64,000 bases of DNA from Candidatus Melainabacteria bacterium (GCA_003242885.1 QKMZ01000006.1:744001-808000), one strand, 5' to 3'. Counted from the stretch's first letter, positions 26,005 through 35,119 are shown. The notes: a model not told the origin generated them from the letters alone. Numbers and translations: made by a program.

Positions 26005-27183
26005 CTATTTGTGCAGTTTGTCCACAAACGTTCGCATTCTTGCTAGTGCCAGTTCTAGTTTCTCTACACTGGTGGCATAGGAGCAACGAATGTGCCTATC
26101 TCCGCCTGCACCAAAAGCAGTGCCAGGAACTACTGCGACGCGTTCCTCCAACAGCAGTCTTTCTGCAAACTGTTCTGCTGTAAGTCCGGTGGATTCGATC
26201 GACGGGAATGCGTAGAAGGCTCCGAGTGGCATGTGGCACGTCAAGCCAAGCTTATTCAATCCGTCTACAATCAATCGACGCCTTTGTCTGTAGTGCGCGA
26301 CCATCTCTTCGACTTCTCTTTCGGCATGCTTGAGTGCTTCCACTGCAGCAATCTGTCCAGTAATAGGCGCGCATAACATCGTGTAAGAGTGAATCTTCAT
26401 CATCATTTTAAGTATGTGCTCTGGTGCACATGCGTAGGCAATTCTCCAACCGGTCATGGCATGCGCTTTAGAAAAACCATTTAGTAAAATGGTAATTTCT
26501 CTTGCTCCGGGAACAGATGCGACGCAAGTGTGAATCCCTTCGTAAGTCAAACGGTCGTAGATTTCATCGGATATGACATACAATCCACGTTCTCGCGCGA
26601 AAGTGATAATCTCGACGATTTGTTCTCTGGTGAGAATTGCTCCTGTAGGATTCGAAGGATAACCCAAAAGAATAGCTTTGGTGCGCTCTGTACATGCAGC
26701 TTTCAGCTGTTCGGCCGTAACTGCGAATTTTGCATCAGAACGTGTTTCGACTCCAATGGGAACACCACCAGCAAGAGAAACACACGGACGATAAGACACA
26801 TAGCATGGCTCAGGAATAAGGACTTCGTCGCCCGGATTCAGCAAGACGCGCATCGCTAAATCGAGCCCTTCAGAGACTCCTACTGTGACCAGAATTTCCC
26901 CTTCTGGGTTGTATTCGACTTTATAGCGCTTGTTGAGATATCGTGAAATTTCTTTGCGCAACTCCAACAGACCATAGTTGGATGTGTATGTTGTTTGCCC
27001 CCGCTCTAATGAGTAGATAGCGGCTTCGCGGACAGACCAAGGAGTTACAAAATCTGGTTCACCGACGCCCAGCGATACCACGTCCTGCATTGATGCTGCT
27101 ATATCGAAAAATCTTCTGATTCCTGAAAATGGAACTTCGAGTGCTGTCTTAGAAAGAGGTTTGAGCGAAAGACTCTGGCTCAT
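26005..27183 (-). CDS. alaT: Class I/II aminotransferase, AlaT/PatA-like
   Basis: A 392-residue PLP-dependent transaminase of fold type I. The PLP lysine is K239 in NGFSKAHAMTGWR. Other hallmarks are GYPSNPTGA, SDEIYD and the C-terminal R-containing GDRHIRCSYA. The start ATG lies 7 bp after the stop of an Lrp/AsnC regulator gene on the same strand. In Bacillus subtilis the same arrangement is alaR-alaT, where AlaT makes alanine from pyruvate. By that analogy alanine or a related branched or aromatic substrate is likely here, but the substrate cannot be read from sequence. Confidence 0.88.
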   Translation of the reverse strand: MSQSLSLKPLSKTALEVPFSGIRRFFDIAASMQDVVSLGVGEPDFVTPWSVREAAIYSLERGQTTYTSNYGLLELRKEISRYLNKRYKVEYNPEGEILVTVGVSEGLDLAMRVLLNPGDEVLIPEPCYVSYRPCVSLAGGVPIGVETRSDAKFAVTAEQLKAACTERTKAILLGYPSNPTGAILTREQIVEIITFARERGLYVISDEIYDRLTYEGIHTCVASVPGAREITILLNGFSKAHAMTGWRIAYACAPEHILKMMMKIHSYTMLCAPITGQIAAVEALKHAEREVEEMVAHYRQRRRLIVDGLNKLGLTCHMPLGAFYAFPSIESTGLTAEQFAERLLLEERVAVVPGTAFGAGGDRHIRCSYATSVEKLELALARMRTFVDKLHK

Positions 27184-27190
27184 GTATAAC

Positions 27191-27685
27191 CTAAGGCGAA
27201 ACTACAAGTCTTTGATCTTGTTCTGAATCAAAAAACAGCGCACCATCTTCTTTGTATCGTTTCAAGAGAAAGTGAGATGTGGTGCCGGTAACACCGTCGA
27301 TGGTGGCAAGCTTTTCGGCAACGAAGGTAGCGAGCTCGCGAAGGTTTGGTGCTTCAACAACCACACGCAAATCACTGCCGCCAGAAACCAACCATACACT
27401 CTGCACTTGTGCGAAGCGGGCAATTCGGCAAGCCACAGCATCAAATCCTACATCACGAGCTGGGGTGACTTTAACATCGATGAATGCGACTACCTTTTCA
27501 CAACCGGTTTTTTCCCAGTCTATAACGGTGTAATACGTTTTGATGACACCGCGCTGTTCGTAATCGCGAACTGTTTTTTCGACATCTTGCACTGACCTTC
27601 CGGTCATCTTTGCGATTGTGTCGAAAGACGTGCGCGCATCTCTAGCGAGGATAGTGAGAATTTCGTCCGGAACTTCGTTTGGCAT
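27191..27685 (-). CDS. alaR: Lrp/AsnC-family transcriptional regulator, AlaR-like
   Basis: A 164-residue regulator. Residues 5-55 form the helix-turn-helix (EILTILARDARTSFDTIAKMTGRSVQDVEKTVRDYEQRGVIKTY), and residues 70-150 form the ligand-binding RAM domain (VVAFIDVKVTPARDVG...VWLVSGGSDLRVVVEAPNLRELATFV). Such proteins sense amino acids and usually control adjacent amino-acid genes. The tight coupling with the aminotransferase gene makes that gene the likely target, with autoregulation. The ribosome-binding site is weak. Confidence 0.9.
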   Translation of the reverse strand: MPNEVPDEILTILARDARTSFDTIAKMTGRSVQDVEKTVRDYEQRGVIKTYYTVIDWEKTGCEKVVAFIDVKVTPARDVGFDAVACRIARFAQVQSVWLVSGGSDLRVVVEAPNLRELATFVAEKLATIDGVTGTTSHFLLKRYKEDGALFFDSEQDQRLVVSP

Positions 27686-27809
27686 GCGGGAAGTCTACCA
27701 TAAGGCGTTGCGCTGCAGGGTTGTGAAGAGACTGCTAGAATCAATAGTGCGTTCAACTGAAAAGTGCCAATTTTGGACATTACCGCTAGTCTTGGCTTCT
27801 GGTGAAATA

Positions 27810-28433
27810 GTGGATAGCGAGCAAGAGCAAATAAGCAATGGTCCTTCGCGGGGGCAGGTTTACACCATAGGCCATTCTAATCACTCAATTGAGACCTTTC
27901 TTGAGCTTCTTGAAAGGTATGAAATTGAAGTGTTGGTAGATGTTCGAACCAATCCGTTTTCGCGTTTTTCTCGCCAATTCAGCCATGATCCTCTTAAGTC
28001 AGCCATTCAAAGTGCTGGTCTGAAGTATCTGCATTTGGGTAAAGAATTGGGCGGGAAGCCAAAAGAATCGGAGTTTTATGATGCCGAAGGGCACATTGAT
28101 TATGCTCGCATTGCAAATTCGCAGAGGTTTGCCGAGGGTATTGAGCGCCTTGCGGCAGGGTGCGCAAATTACCGCGTTGTGATTATGTGCGCCGAGGAGA
28201 ACCCCACGGAATGTCACAGAAGGCGCTTGATTGGACCAGTTCTTGCGCAGCATGGCATTGAAGAAAAGCATATCAGGGGTAACGGAGAGTTGAATCTGGA
28301 AAGCGAGCTAAAGCAAGATGAGGACAACCTTTTCAAGTCCTCTGAGCAGCTTACATTGTTCGCTCAGCCAGCCCCACAAAAGCCGTGGCGCTCAGCGCGC
28401 CCGCTGAAAGGCAAGCGGATGAGTGAGGATTGA
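27810..28433 (+). CDS. DUF488-domain protein
   Basis: A 207-residue protein if GTG 27810 (after GGTGA) is the start. The frame is open further upstream, but that part would overlap the divergent alaR-like gene and lacks similarity. DUF488 hallmarks are VYTIGHSNHSIETFLELL, VLVDVRTNPFSRF, and MCAEENPTECHRRRL, whose Cys/Glu/His cluster is highly conserved. The biochemical role is not established. It is followed after 6 bp by a DUF5131 gene, so the two are probably co-transcribed. The last 30 residues are basic. Confidence 0.85.
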   Translation: MDSEQEQISNGPSRGQVYTIGHSNHSIETFLELLERYEIEVLVDVRTNPFSRFSRQFSHDPLKSAIQSAGLKYLHLGKELGGKPKESEFYDAEGHIDYARIANSQRFAEGIERLAAGCANYRVVIMCAEENPTECHRRRLIGPVLAQHGIEEKHIRGNGELNLESELKQDEDNLFKSSEQLTLFAQPAPQKPWRSARPLKGKRMSED

Positions 28434-28439
28434 GGCAGC

Positions 28440-29156
28440 ATGTCCGTCACATCTGAAATTGAATGGACCGATGCGACCTGGAATCCTGTAACTGGGTGCA
28501 CAAAAATCAGCCCCGGCTGTGCGAATTGCTACGCCGAGACGTTTGCCGAGCGTTTTCGCGGTGTTCCCGGACATCCATATGAGCAGGGTTTCGACTTGCG
28601 TATCTGGCCTGACCGGCTTGTTTTGCCACTTTCCTGGAAGAAGCCGAAGCGTATTTTCGTGAATTCCATGAGCGATCTGTTTCACAAAGACGTTCCGGTC
28701 GAGTACGTGAAGCAAGTGTTTGAGGTGATGAAAAAGGCTGATTGGCATCAGTTTCAAATCCTGACTAAGCGCCACGAGCGACTTTTAGAATTGAGCCCGC
28801 AATTGGAATGGGCGCCGAACATTTGGATGGGAGTGAGTGTCGAGAGCAAAGATTATGTTCACCGCATCGACTATCTACGGCAGACTAGCGCTCAGATCAA
28901 GTTTTTGTCGGTTGAGCCGTTGCTCGGCCCCATTGAAGATATGAATCTCGAGGGCATAGATTGGGTAATTGTGGGCGGAGAATCCGGCCGCCGTGTACGT
29001 CCGTTGCAGCCTGAGTGGGTCGGGCTTATCCGCGATCAGTGTCAATCAGCCGGCGTTGCTTTTTTCTTCAAGCAGTGGGGTGGTCACAATAAGAAGAAGG
29101 CGGGACGGATTTTTGAAGGACGTACCTGGGATGATATGCCGAGCAGGACTCGATGA
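28440..29156 (+). CDS. DUF5131 (phage Gp37/Gp68) family protein
   Basis: A 238-residue protein with the Cys cluster C20, C27 and C30 (CTKISPGCANCYAE) near the N-terminus, followed by blocks RIFVNSMSDLFH, QILTKRHERL, NIWMGVSVES, IKFLSVEPLLG, DWVIVGGESG and FFKQWGG. These define the Gp37/Gp68 family found in phages and bacteria. The three-Cys motif and TIM-barrel-like pattern resemble radical SAM enzymes, but the reaction is unknown. It forms a two-gene unit with the DUF488 protein. No other phage genes are nearby. Confidence 0.9.
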   Translation: MSVTSEIEWTDATWNPVTGCTKISPGCANCYAETFAERFRGVPGHPYEQGFDLRIWPDRLVLPLSWKKPKRIFVNSMSDLFHKDVPVEYVKQVFEVMKKADWHQFQILTKRHERLLELSPQLEWAPNIWMGVSVESKDYVHRIDYLRQTSAQIKFLSVEPLLGPIEDMNLEGIDWVIVGGESGRRVRPLQPEWVGLIRDQCQSAGVAFFFKQWGGHNKKKAGRIFEGRTWDDMPSRTR

Positions 29157-29204
29157 TATGCTTTACGGTCGGCGCCTCGTTGTAAAACTTTGAGGAGAGA
29201 CTTT

Positions 29205-29744
29205 ATGCATAAGCGACACGCTCCAGCCCGATTTGTGATACTGGCGGGTGCTTTGATTTTCGGCATTGCTCTGGCTTCGAGCGCCGTCAGCGCGAAGGAC
29301 AAGGAGAATCCTGGCGCGTCGCTGCCGACGCCATCCACAGTTAAACCGAGTACGGAGTATCCGAAACCGGATCTGAGTTCGGAAGAACTTGAACGTCGAG
29401 GAATGGAGATTGAGGAGAAACGTCGCGAGTTAGATCGCGAACGTCGCGCTCTTGAAGAAAAGCGGCTCAATCTGCAAGAACCGCAGCAAAAGATTGATGA
29501 AGTCAGGTACAGGCTTCAAGAAGAAAGATTGAATTTAGACAAACAGAGGTCTGAACTAGATCGCTTGCGTGCAGAGCTTGACGAAAAGTGGAGACAAACG
29601 GATTTTCAACGTTTGCCCCTGGATAAGCAGCGTCTGGAGATAGATGTTGCAGGTCGTAAGCTCGAATTGCAACGGCTAGAACTTGATCGTCAGCGTATCG
29701 CTGTTGAAGAGCAGAAAAGAGCGCTAAGAGAAAAGCGGCAATAG
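29205..29744 (+). CDS. Exported coiled-coil protein
   Basis: A 179-residue protein; ATG 29205 follows TGAGGAGAG. The signal peptide is MHKRHAPARFVILAGALIF...AVSA|KD. After a short Pro-rich linker, residues 70-179 are one long charged helix with repeated E/D-L-x-R/K-x-R and L-D-K-Q-R-L heptads (LDRERRALEEKRLNLQ, LDKQRSELDRLRAELDEKW), predicted to form a coiled coil. A structural role in the periplasm or envelope is likely. No enzymatic domain or named family is recognised. Confidence 0.75.
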   Translation: MHKRHAPARFVILAGALIFGIALASSAVSAKDKENPGASLPTPSTVKPSTEYPKPDLSSEELERRGMEIEEKRRELDRERRALEEKRLNLQEPQQKIDEVRYRLQEERLNLDKQRSELDRLRAELDEKWRQTDFQRLPLDKQRLEIDVAGRKLELQRLELDRQRIAVEEQKRALREKRQ

Positions 29745-29808
29745 TCCGATGTAATACGTCGGCCAGAGCGAAGGGACGATGCATGGCATCGCATCTTCGC
29801 AATTTAAC

Positions 29809-30408
29809 TTACACAATCGTCAACAAATTAGTTGGACAGTTCCAGATCTTAATCGCTCGGGTTTCTCTTTCGTGCGTCAAGATTGAGATCGTGCTTGTAT
29901 CAAGCATTAAGTGTTTGCCTTCCTGGGGCAGACGCTTGAGCCATGTTGCAGTGAGAATTCGCAAGATGTGTCCATGAGCAAAAATCGCAACTCTTCCGCC
30001 GATACCATAAGCGGTATCTATAACATTCTTGCAACGCTTTGCCGCCTCATCCAAAGTTTCACCACCCGGGCATGGATGTGTCCAAACAGTCCAACCAGGA
30101 ACTTCTTTTCGAATCTGATCGCTGGTGAGCCCTTCATAACTTCCGTAGTGAAACTCTGCAAGATCGTCACAGATCTTGGTTTCTTGCATGCCAGCAAGCT
30201 CAGCCGTTTCACGTGCTCGTGAAAGGGGGCTAACCAAAACACCAGAGAAGTCAATGTGACTGATAGCGCTTTTGAGCTCCCTGGCCTGGTCTCTTCCCAC
30301 ATCAGTGAGGGAAATATCGGTGCGCCCGGTGTGTCGTCCGAGGCGTGCCCATTCGGTTTGCCCATGCCGAAAGATGTAGAGTGTTACAGGCTTTTTCTCG
30401 TCGTTCAT
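29809..30408 (-). CDS. Histidine phosphatase-family protein (phosphoglycerate mutase-like)
   Basis: A 199-residue enzyme of branch 1 of the histidine phosphatase superfamily. The phosphohistidine motif is FRHGQTEWAR, the second conserved region is LVSPLSRARETAEL, the acidic donor lies in EFHYGSYEGLT, and the second His is in IFAHGHILR. CAGGAG precedes the ATG at 30408. Substrates in this family range from sugar phosphates to cofactor precursors and cannot be inferred here. A second, different member is encoded at 43.4-44.0 kb. Confidence 0.92.
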   Translation of the reverse strand: MNDEKKPVTLYIFRHGQTEWARLGRHTGRTDISLTDVGRDQARELKSAISHIDFSGVLVSPLSRARETAELAGMQETKICDDLAEFHYGSYEGLTSDQIRKEVPGWTVWTHPCPGGETLDEAAKRCKNVIDTAYGIGGRVAIFAHGHILRILTATWLKRLPQEGKHLMLDTSTISILTHERETRAIKIWNCPTNLLTIV

Positions 30409-30499
30409 TGGGCTCCTGAGGGCAAAAGGTGCTCCTGTAGCTTTCTATGAGATGCGAATGCTAGTTTACTATGCACGATGGGTTGTAAAATAGAAGGCT

Positions 30500-31294
30500 A
30501 TGCAAATAGTCAATATCGCAGCCTACAAGTTCGTCGGCATCCCCGACCCTGCTGCCTGGCAACCAGTACTCAAAGAACGATGCGATGCCCTCTGTCTGAA
30601 GGGCACAGTTTTGCTCGCAACCGAAGGAATCAATCTTTTCCTTGCCGGTAGCCGGGATGCAATAGACGGCTTTTTGAAATTTCTGCAAACCGACGAGTTT
30701 TTTGGCGGACGCTTTGCCGTACTCGAGGTTAAGGAAAGCTTTTCCACAAATCAGCCTTTTCGCAAAATGGTGGTGCGCATTGCTGCAGAGATCATCACAA
30801 TGCGCCATCCAATGATTCAACCAGAGTCTCGACGCGCACCACACGTTGATGCTCATACACTTAAGAAATGGCTTGACCAGGGGCGTGACGACGAAGGTCG
30901 TGAACTTATTCTCTTAGATACGCGCAATGACTTTGAAGTCGAAATGGGCACTTTTGAAAACGCACTTGATCTTCATATCGAAAAGTTCAGCGATTTTCCC
31001 GATGCAATTTCGTCCACGATGGATAAAGCTGTAAATGGGCTCAATGATAAAACGATTGTGTCTTTCTGCACTGGTGGCATTCGCTGTGAAAAGGCTGCCC
31101 TGTATCTAGAGGAAAAGGGACATCCCAAAGTATTGCAGCTTGACGGTGGCATCCTGCGCTATTTTGAAGAGGTTGGTGGCGCACACTGGCAGGGTGAATG
31201 TTTTGTTTTTGATGAAAGAGTTTCTCTTGATCCTGGCCTTAAGGCAAGCGGAAAAACTCTTGCAGATCGCCGTGAGAAGAAAGCAAAAAGCTAG
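30500..31294 (+). CDS. trhO: tRNA uridine(34) hydroxylase (rhodanese-like)
   Basis: A 264-residue protein of the YceA/TrhO family, which carries out oxygen-dependent hydroxylation of uridine 34 in certain tRNAs. The N-terminal acylphosphatase-like domain (NIAAYKFVGIPD...LKGTVLLATEGINLFLAG) is followed by a rhodanese domain. The active-site loop CTGGIRCEKA holds the catalytic Cys, and ILLDTRNDFEVEMGTFENAL is typical. The length fits the shorter bacterial forms. The DUF4440 gene follows 11 bp later. Confidence 0.93.
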   Translation: MQIVNIAAYKFVGIPDPAAWQPVLKERCDALCLKGTVLLATEGINLFLAGSRDAIDGFLKFLQTDEFFGGRFAVLEVKESFSTNQPFRKMVVRIAAEIITMRHPMIQPESRRAPHVDAHTLKKWLDQGRDDEGRELILLDTRNDFEVEMGTFENALDLHIEKFSDFPDAISSTMDKAVNGLNDKTIVSFCTGGIRCEKAALYLEEKGHPKVLQLDGGILRYFEEVGGAHWQGECFVFDERVSLDPGLKASGKTLADRREKKAKS

Positions 31295-31305
31295 GAGTTG
31301 AATCA

Positions 31306-31806
31306 ATGGTGCATCGCGTGAACGGCATCCTGTTGTCTTTGGGTTTGCTCACATTCTGCGCGTGGTTGATTCCTTCTACGCCTGCGAACGAAACCAGCAC
31401 ACCTGCCCTCACCGTCAGCTATCGAAGCAACTCCAAGGCCGCTAAAGAGATTGTCGCTCTGGTGGCGCGTCAAGAAAAGGCATGGAATAAGGGAGATTTA
31501 GAGGCGTTTCTCAATGATTATTTGAGATCGCCGCAAGTCACTTATGTTTCGAATGGAAATGTAAAACGTGGATACGATGCCATTCGTGAGCACTATTTGA
31601 AACGCTACGGTAACAGCAAAGCGTCAATGGGACAATTGCGACTCTCTGATCTCGAAGTCACTGACATCGGGGACAAGCATGTTTTGTGCATCGGAAAATT
31701 TACAGTTTTCCATCATGCTCATGTTCCAATCTATGGCAGATTTAGCTTGATCTTCGTTAAGACCAAAGGCGAATGGAAGATTATGTATGACCACAGCTCT
31801 CAATAA
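31306..31806 (+). CDS. Exported DUF4440/NTF2-like protein
   Basis: A 166-residue protein; ATG 31306 follows TAGGAG. The signal peptide (MVHRVNGILLSLGLLTFCAWLIPSTPA|NE) is followed by an NTF2-like domain of the DUF4440/SnoaL group (IVALVARQEKAWNKGDLEAFLNDYLRSPQVTYV, then YGRFSLIFVKTKGEWKIMYDHSS). Similar exported proteins are common, with no settled role. It lies 11 bp after trhO and may share its transcript. Confidence 0.82.
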   Translation: MVHRVNGILLSLGLLTFCAWLIPSTPANETSTPALTVSYRSNSKAAKEIVALVARQEKAWNKGDLEAFLNDYLRSPQVTYVSNGNVKRGYDAIREHYLKRYGNSKASMGQLRLSDLEVTDIGDKHVLCIGKFTVFHHAHVPIYGRFSLIFVKTKGEWKIMYDHSSQ

Positions 31807-31809
31807 TAA

Positions 31810-33057
31810 CTAGCGCTTTTCTTGCGTTACTACTTCTTTTTCGCCATGAGGATTCTTCTTAGACAATGCGGAGCGGAATAGTTCAATCGTCGATCGTTTA
31901 ATGTGATTAATTGTCTGTGCTAGCGGATTTAGACCAAGTACGCGATAAACGTCATAGAGCCTGATCAGGAAGAAACGCGTCTTCATTGCGCAATAGACTT
32001 TGTCTTCTCTGGCGCCTTCCAATTCTGGTCTGTACTTGAGTTTGTGTCTCGCTAGATTTTTGAAGTTGTATAAGAAGTTGGCACGCTCGAATGCGTATTT
32101 GAAGTGCGCTTTCAATAACTTGCTGTGCTTAAACTCTTGCGAATCGTCGACTTTGGCTAGAGGCGAAAGACCAAGCGATAGGTCTCGTTTGCCCTCTTGC
32201 TTGAATTTATCGATTGCTTCCAAAATGATGAAGTCGACAATCGAGTACGTCCTTTCCAGATTTGTTCGTAAGTGGTTTGCGATGTAACCGACTACTTTTC
32301 CATCTTCGTACATCGGATCGAAGATGACAAAACCGACTACTTCATTGTCTTTTATAGCCACAAATTTTCTGACATCAATTTCGTCCACGAAAACAACAGG
32401 GCGAACAATGAATTGCATTTCGTTGTCGCTGATGACTTTCTCTTTCATCCAGCCATCGCTTATTTTTTTGAACGATTTCAGCATGGCATCATCGACGGTG
32501 TCAATTTCTACGACCGTAAGATTGTCTTTCTTTGCCCCATTTCGTGCATTTCTTAATTGCTGTTTTTTGTTTCCAACGGTATTAAACTTTTGAATTTCAA
32601 TGACTGTCTCAACGCCTAGCTCGTTAACGGAAAATCCCATTTCATTGAGAATTTTGCCTGTGTCATGCGAGATATGAAGGAAAACAGGATCACTCTTCTC
32701 TTTCATGAACTCTTCGATAAGCGCTTTCATGTTTTCCTTGCTGCAAATTGGATCAGCAAGTACGCAAACGGAATTCGGACCATCACGCAAAGGGGTATAG
32801 GCGACATAACCTAGCTCGGGGTGCATGAAATACTGCAAACCCTTTTGCAGCGACGAATACGCGAGCGATCCATATCCATGCTGTTGCAGCTTTTCGATGC
32901 GGAATTTTGCTGTCTCTGTGCTGTGTTTCAGCGCACTCATTGCGGTTTGGAGCTTTTCCTGATTCGCTTTCATAGCTTTCAAGGTCATGCCCAGCTGACC
33001 CCTTGTGAATTTCAAGGTTGGCGGTGAAGATACTGCTGCTTTCTTCTTCTCGTCCAC
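31810..33057 (-). CDS. DUF2156 protein, MprF-like lysyltransferase domain
   Basis: A 415-residue soluble protein starting at GTG 33057, with AGGGAG 10 bp upstream. From about residue 60 it has the tandem GNAT fold of DUF2156, the C-terminal catalytic domain of MprF-type aminoacyl-phosphatidylglycerol synthases: GYGSLAYSSLQKGLQYFMHPELGYVAYTP, VFLHISHDTGKILNEMGFS, LRNARNGAKKDNLTVVEI, and DLSLGLSPLA...FKYAFERANFLYNFKNLARHKLKYRP. The membrane flippase domain of MprF is absent. Stand-alone members transfer amino acids from tRNA to lipids or have other acceptors, so the substrate is open. Confidence 0.82.
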   Translation of the reverse strand: MDEKKKAAVSSPPTLKFTRGQLGMTLKAMKANQEKLQTAMSALKHSTETAKFRIEKLQQHGYGSLAYSSLQKGLQYFMHPELGYVAYTPLRDGPNSVCVLADPICSKENMKALIEEFMKEKSDPVFLHISHDTGKILNEMGFSVNELGVETVIEIQKFNTVGNKKQQLRNARNGAKKDNLTVVEIDTVDDAMLKSFKKISDGWMKEKVISDNEMQFIVRPVVFVDEIDVRKFVAIKDNEVVGFVIFDPMYEDGKVVGYIANHLRTNLERTYSIVDFIILEAIDKFKQEGKRDLSLGLSPLAKVDDSQEFKHSKLLKAHFKYAFERANFLYNFKNLARHKLKYRPELEGAREDKVYCAMKTRFFLIRLYDVYRVLGLNPLAQTINHIKRSTIELFRSALSKKNPHGEKEVVTQEKR

Positions 33058-33416
33058 TTGGTGAAACTCCCTCTTCGGTTGTCGCTTGAACTGTTGCAGT
33101 GTCAGCCCGCCGACTACACGGACAAACCATCCGGCGCCGCGAATGCTCGACGTTTAAAACTGAAAGCCCCCTCACTACTATACATCAGGTGAATGTTAGG
33201 ATTGCCCATCGGTTGGCGACCCTGCTGGTTGTTAAGAGGCGGCGTGCTGCGCTTCACCAGCCCGTCATGCGACTGGACCGAGGGCTCTTTGCATCCCGAA
33301 AAGCTTGATCAGGCGAGGCTTGAGGATTTTTCACTGTTTCGGAATACAATTAATATATTCCGTCAGCGTTTTTCTGGAATGGTTTCCGAAGTCCCTAACC
33401 TTTGGATTGAATACCT
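33058..33416. other. Divergent intergenic region with a palindrome near the WD40 gene
   Basis: About 359 bp between divergent genes. No coding frame with a ribosome-binding site was found. The right end has TTGAGG (33320-33325) and an A/T-rich -10-like region overlapped by the perfect inverted repeat CGGAATA...TATTCCG (33340-33346 and 33356-33362). This may be the regulated promoter of the WD40 gene. Confidence 0.45.
33340..33362 (+). promoter_or_regulatory. Palindrome at the putative WD40 gene promoter
   Basis: CGGAATA and TATTCCG are perfect 7-bp arms around 9 bp, located 55-77 bp before the ATG and overlapping a possible -10 region. It is a candidate operator. No matching second copy was noticed in the window. 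Confidence 0.35.
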
Positions 33417-35099
33417 ATGTCTCGCTTTAGTGCCAGAATCAAGTTTTTGATATTGTCGGCAGCCGTCGTGGCCGGTTCGACTTGTTCTCTATGCTACAGT
33501 CCGGTAGCTTTCGCCCAGGATGCCGTCTGGTCATCTATGTACGACGTGGCTGCTAAGGCTTTCGAAGATGAAGATTTGGCGCGAGCGGAAAAGTTGACGC
33601 TAGAAACAGTGGAAGAAGCTGAGTCCCTTTCTAAAGATGGAAATCAGCTAGTAAAGACACTTGCGCTTCTTCAGAAGATTTACGCGGCGGAGAAGAAGCA
33701 ATCCGAAGCAGATAAAGTTGCTGCGCGCATAGAATCGCTTGGTGGATATAAAGAGCCCCCTAAACGCGCTGTTCGCAGAGTGACTCCTAAGGTTGAAGAC
33801 AAGCCAAAGGAGGAAGAAAAAACATCAGAGAGTTCTGATGAAAATGTGAGCGCGAAAGCTGAAGAGCAAACAACCGCGAAAGCTGAAGAGAAAACGTCTG
33901 CAAAAGCTGAAGAGAAAACATCTGCAAAAGCTGACGAAAATACGGACGCTGCTGGCAAGAGCGAGACTTCGAAGAAATTATCTGAAAGCAAAACAGATAA
34001 GGGCAATGAAAGCAAAGGACTCAAAAGAGGAGCGCAAGCCGATCCTCTGCAGTTTGAAGTTTCTACGAAGCCTGATGGCAGGAAAGAAGAAACACCTGCA
34101 AAAAGCTCCACGAAGGGCGACGAGCCTGAGCTAAACATTGAGCGAGAGTTGAGAAATTCGCAAGTTGCGTCTTCTGCCACCAGTCAGGTAAAAACTGAAG
34201 GCAACGCGCAGATATACAAGTTGAAAGAAGTAATGAAGCTTGAAGGGCACATGGGATGGAGTAAATGTGTCGATATTTCAGCTGACGCGACTCAAGCGCT
34301 TTCCGGAAGCGCCGACAATACGATGAGACTTTGGGATCTCACTACTGGAAAAGAGATTCAGAAGTTCGAAGGTCACGATGAACCCGTTAATAGCGTTGCG
34401 TTTTCTCCTTCCGCTGATCGTGCTCTGTCAGGTAGCAGTGACAAGACAGTTCGTCTCTGGGATCTCGAGGCAGGAACAGTAATCAGGAAATTCATTGGTC
34501 ACGAAAACATTGTCACTTGTGTGGCCTTTGCACCGACAGGATCTCTGATTGCGTCTGGCAGTTATGACGGTACTGTGCGTATATGGGATACGCAAACAGG
34601 CAAAGAAGTGAGCAGAATGGAAGGCGGTCTTGGAACAGTTAAGTGCCTTGCATTTGCCCCGGACGCTGACGAAATCATATCTGGTGGCACAGACAAATTA
34701 TTGACTTTGTGGAATGTGAAAAGCGGTAAGAAGATCAGAACTTTCTCTGGACACTCTGCCGAAGTTGCTACTTGTGCAATTTCAGATGATGGCAGCCGAG
34801 TAGTTTCGGCGGGGCGCGATACAACAGTTAGAGTTTGGGATACGGACTCTGGTGAAGAGCTAAAGTCTATGACGGGTCATACTAATTGGGTCGTCAAAAC
34901 TCGATTCATTGCAGTCGATAAGGCGATTTCGGGCGGTCTCGACAAGACTTTTAGAATTTGGGATATCGACGAAGGACGGGAAGAAAGAATCTTCAACCTC
35001 CAGCACTTTGGCATGTGGAGTCTGGGATTCTCAGAGCTTGGCGACAAAGCAATCACTGGAAGCGATGACTTTACCTTGCGCGTTTGGCAGATGAAATAA
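33417..35099 (+). CDS. Exported WD40-repeat protein
   Basis: A 560-residue protein with a signal peptide (MSRFSARIKFLILSAAVVAG...AFA|QD). Residues 25-110 are helical. Residues 125-260 are a charged Lys/Glu/Ala/Ser linker containing four KAEEKTSA-type repeats. Residues 280-560 hold seven WD40 repeats with the expected GH...V..C...D...ALSGS.D.T.RLWD pattern, enough for one closed propeller. The function is scaffold-like and outside the cytoplasm. The 3' end is 20 bp from that of the convergent TPR-caspase gene. WD40 and caspase domains often occur in one signalling protein in cyanobacteria, so a link is possible. Confidence 0.88.
   Translation: MSRFSARIKFLILSAAVVAGSTCSLCYSPVAFAQDAVWSSMYDVAAKAFEDEDLARAEKLTLETVEEAESLSKDGNQLVKTLALLQKIYAAEKKQSEADKVAARIESLGGYKEPPKRAVRRVTPKVEDKPKEEEKTSESSDENVSAKAEEQTTAKAEEKTSAKAEEKTSAKADENTDAAGKSETSKKLSESKTDKGNESKGLKRGAQADPLQFEVSTKPDGRKEETPAKSSTKGDEPELNIERELRNSQVASSATSQVKTEGNAQIYKLKEVMKLEGHMGWSKCVDISADATQALSGSADNTMRLWDLTTGKEIQKFEGHDEPVNSVAFSPSADRALSGSSDKTVRLWDLEAGTVIRKFIGHENIVTCVAFAPTGSLIASGSYDGTVRIWDTQTGKEVSRMEGGLGTVKCLAFAPDADEIISGGTDKLLTLWNVKSGKKIRTFSGHSAEVATCAISDDGSRVVSAGRDTTVRVWDTDSGEELKSMTGHTNWVVKTRFIAVDKAISGGLDKTFRIWDIDEGREERIFNLQHFGMWSLGFSELGDKAITGSDDFTLRVWQMK
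33852..33947 (+). repeat. Four tandem 24-bp coding repeats in the WD40 protein linker
   Basis: Four in-frame 24-bp units starting GCGAAAGCTGAAGAG or GCAAAAGCTGAAGAG, encoding AKAEE(K/Q)TS/T. Units two and three are nearly identical, indicating recent duplication. Confidence 0.85.
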
Positions 35100-35119
35100 G
35101 GGACTTTATTGCGAACAGT

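Noticed and set aside
28440..29156. Prophage remnant
   Set aside because: The DUF5131 family is named from phage proteins but occurs widely in bacterial chromosomes, and no integrase, capsid or attachment repeat is nearby.
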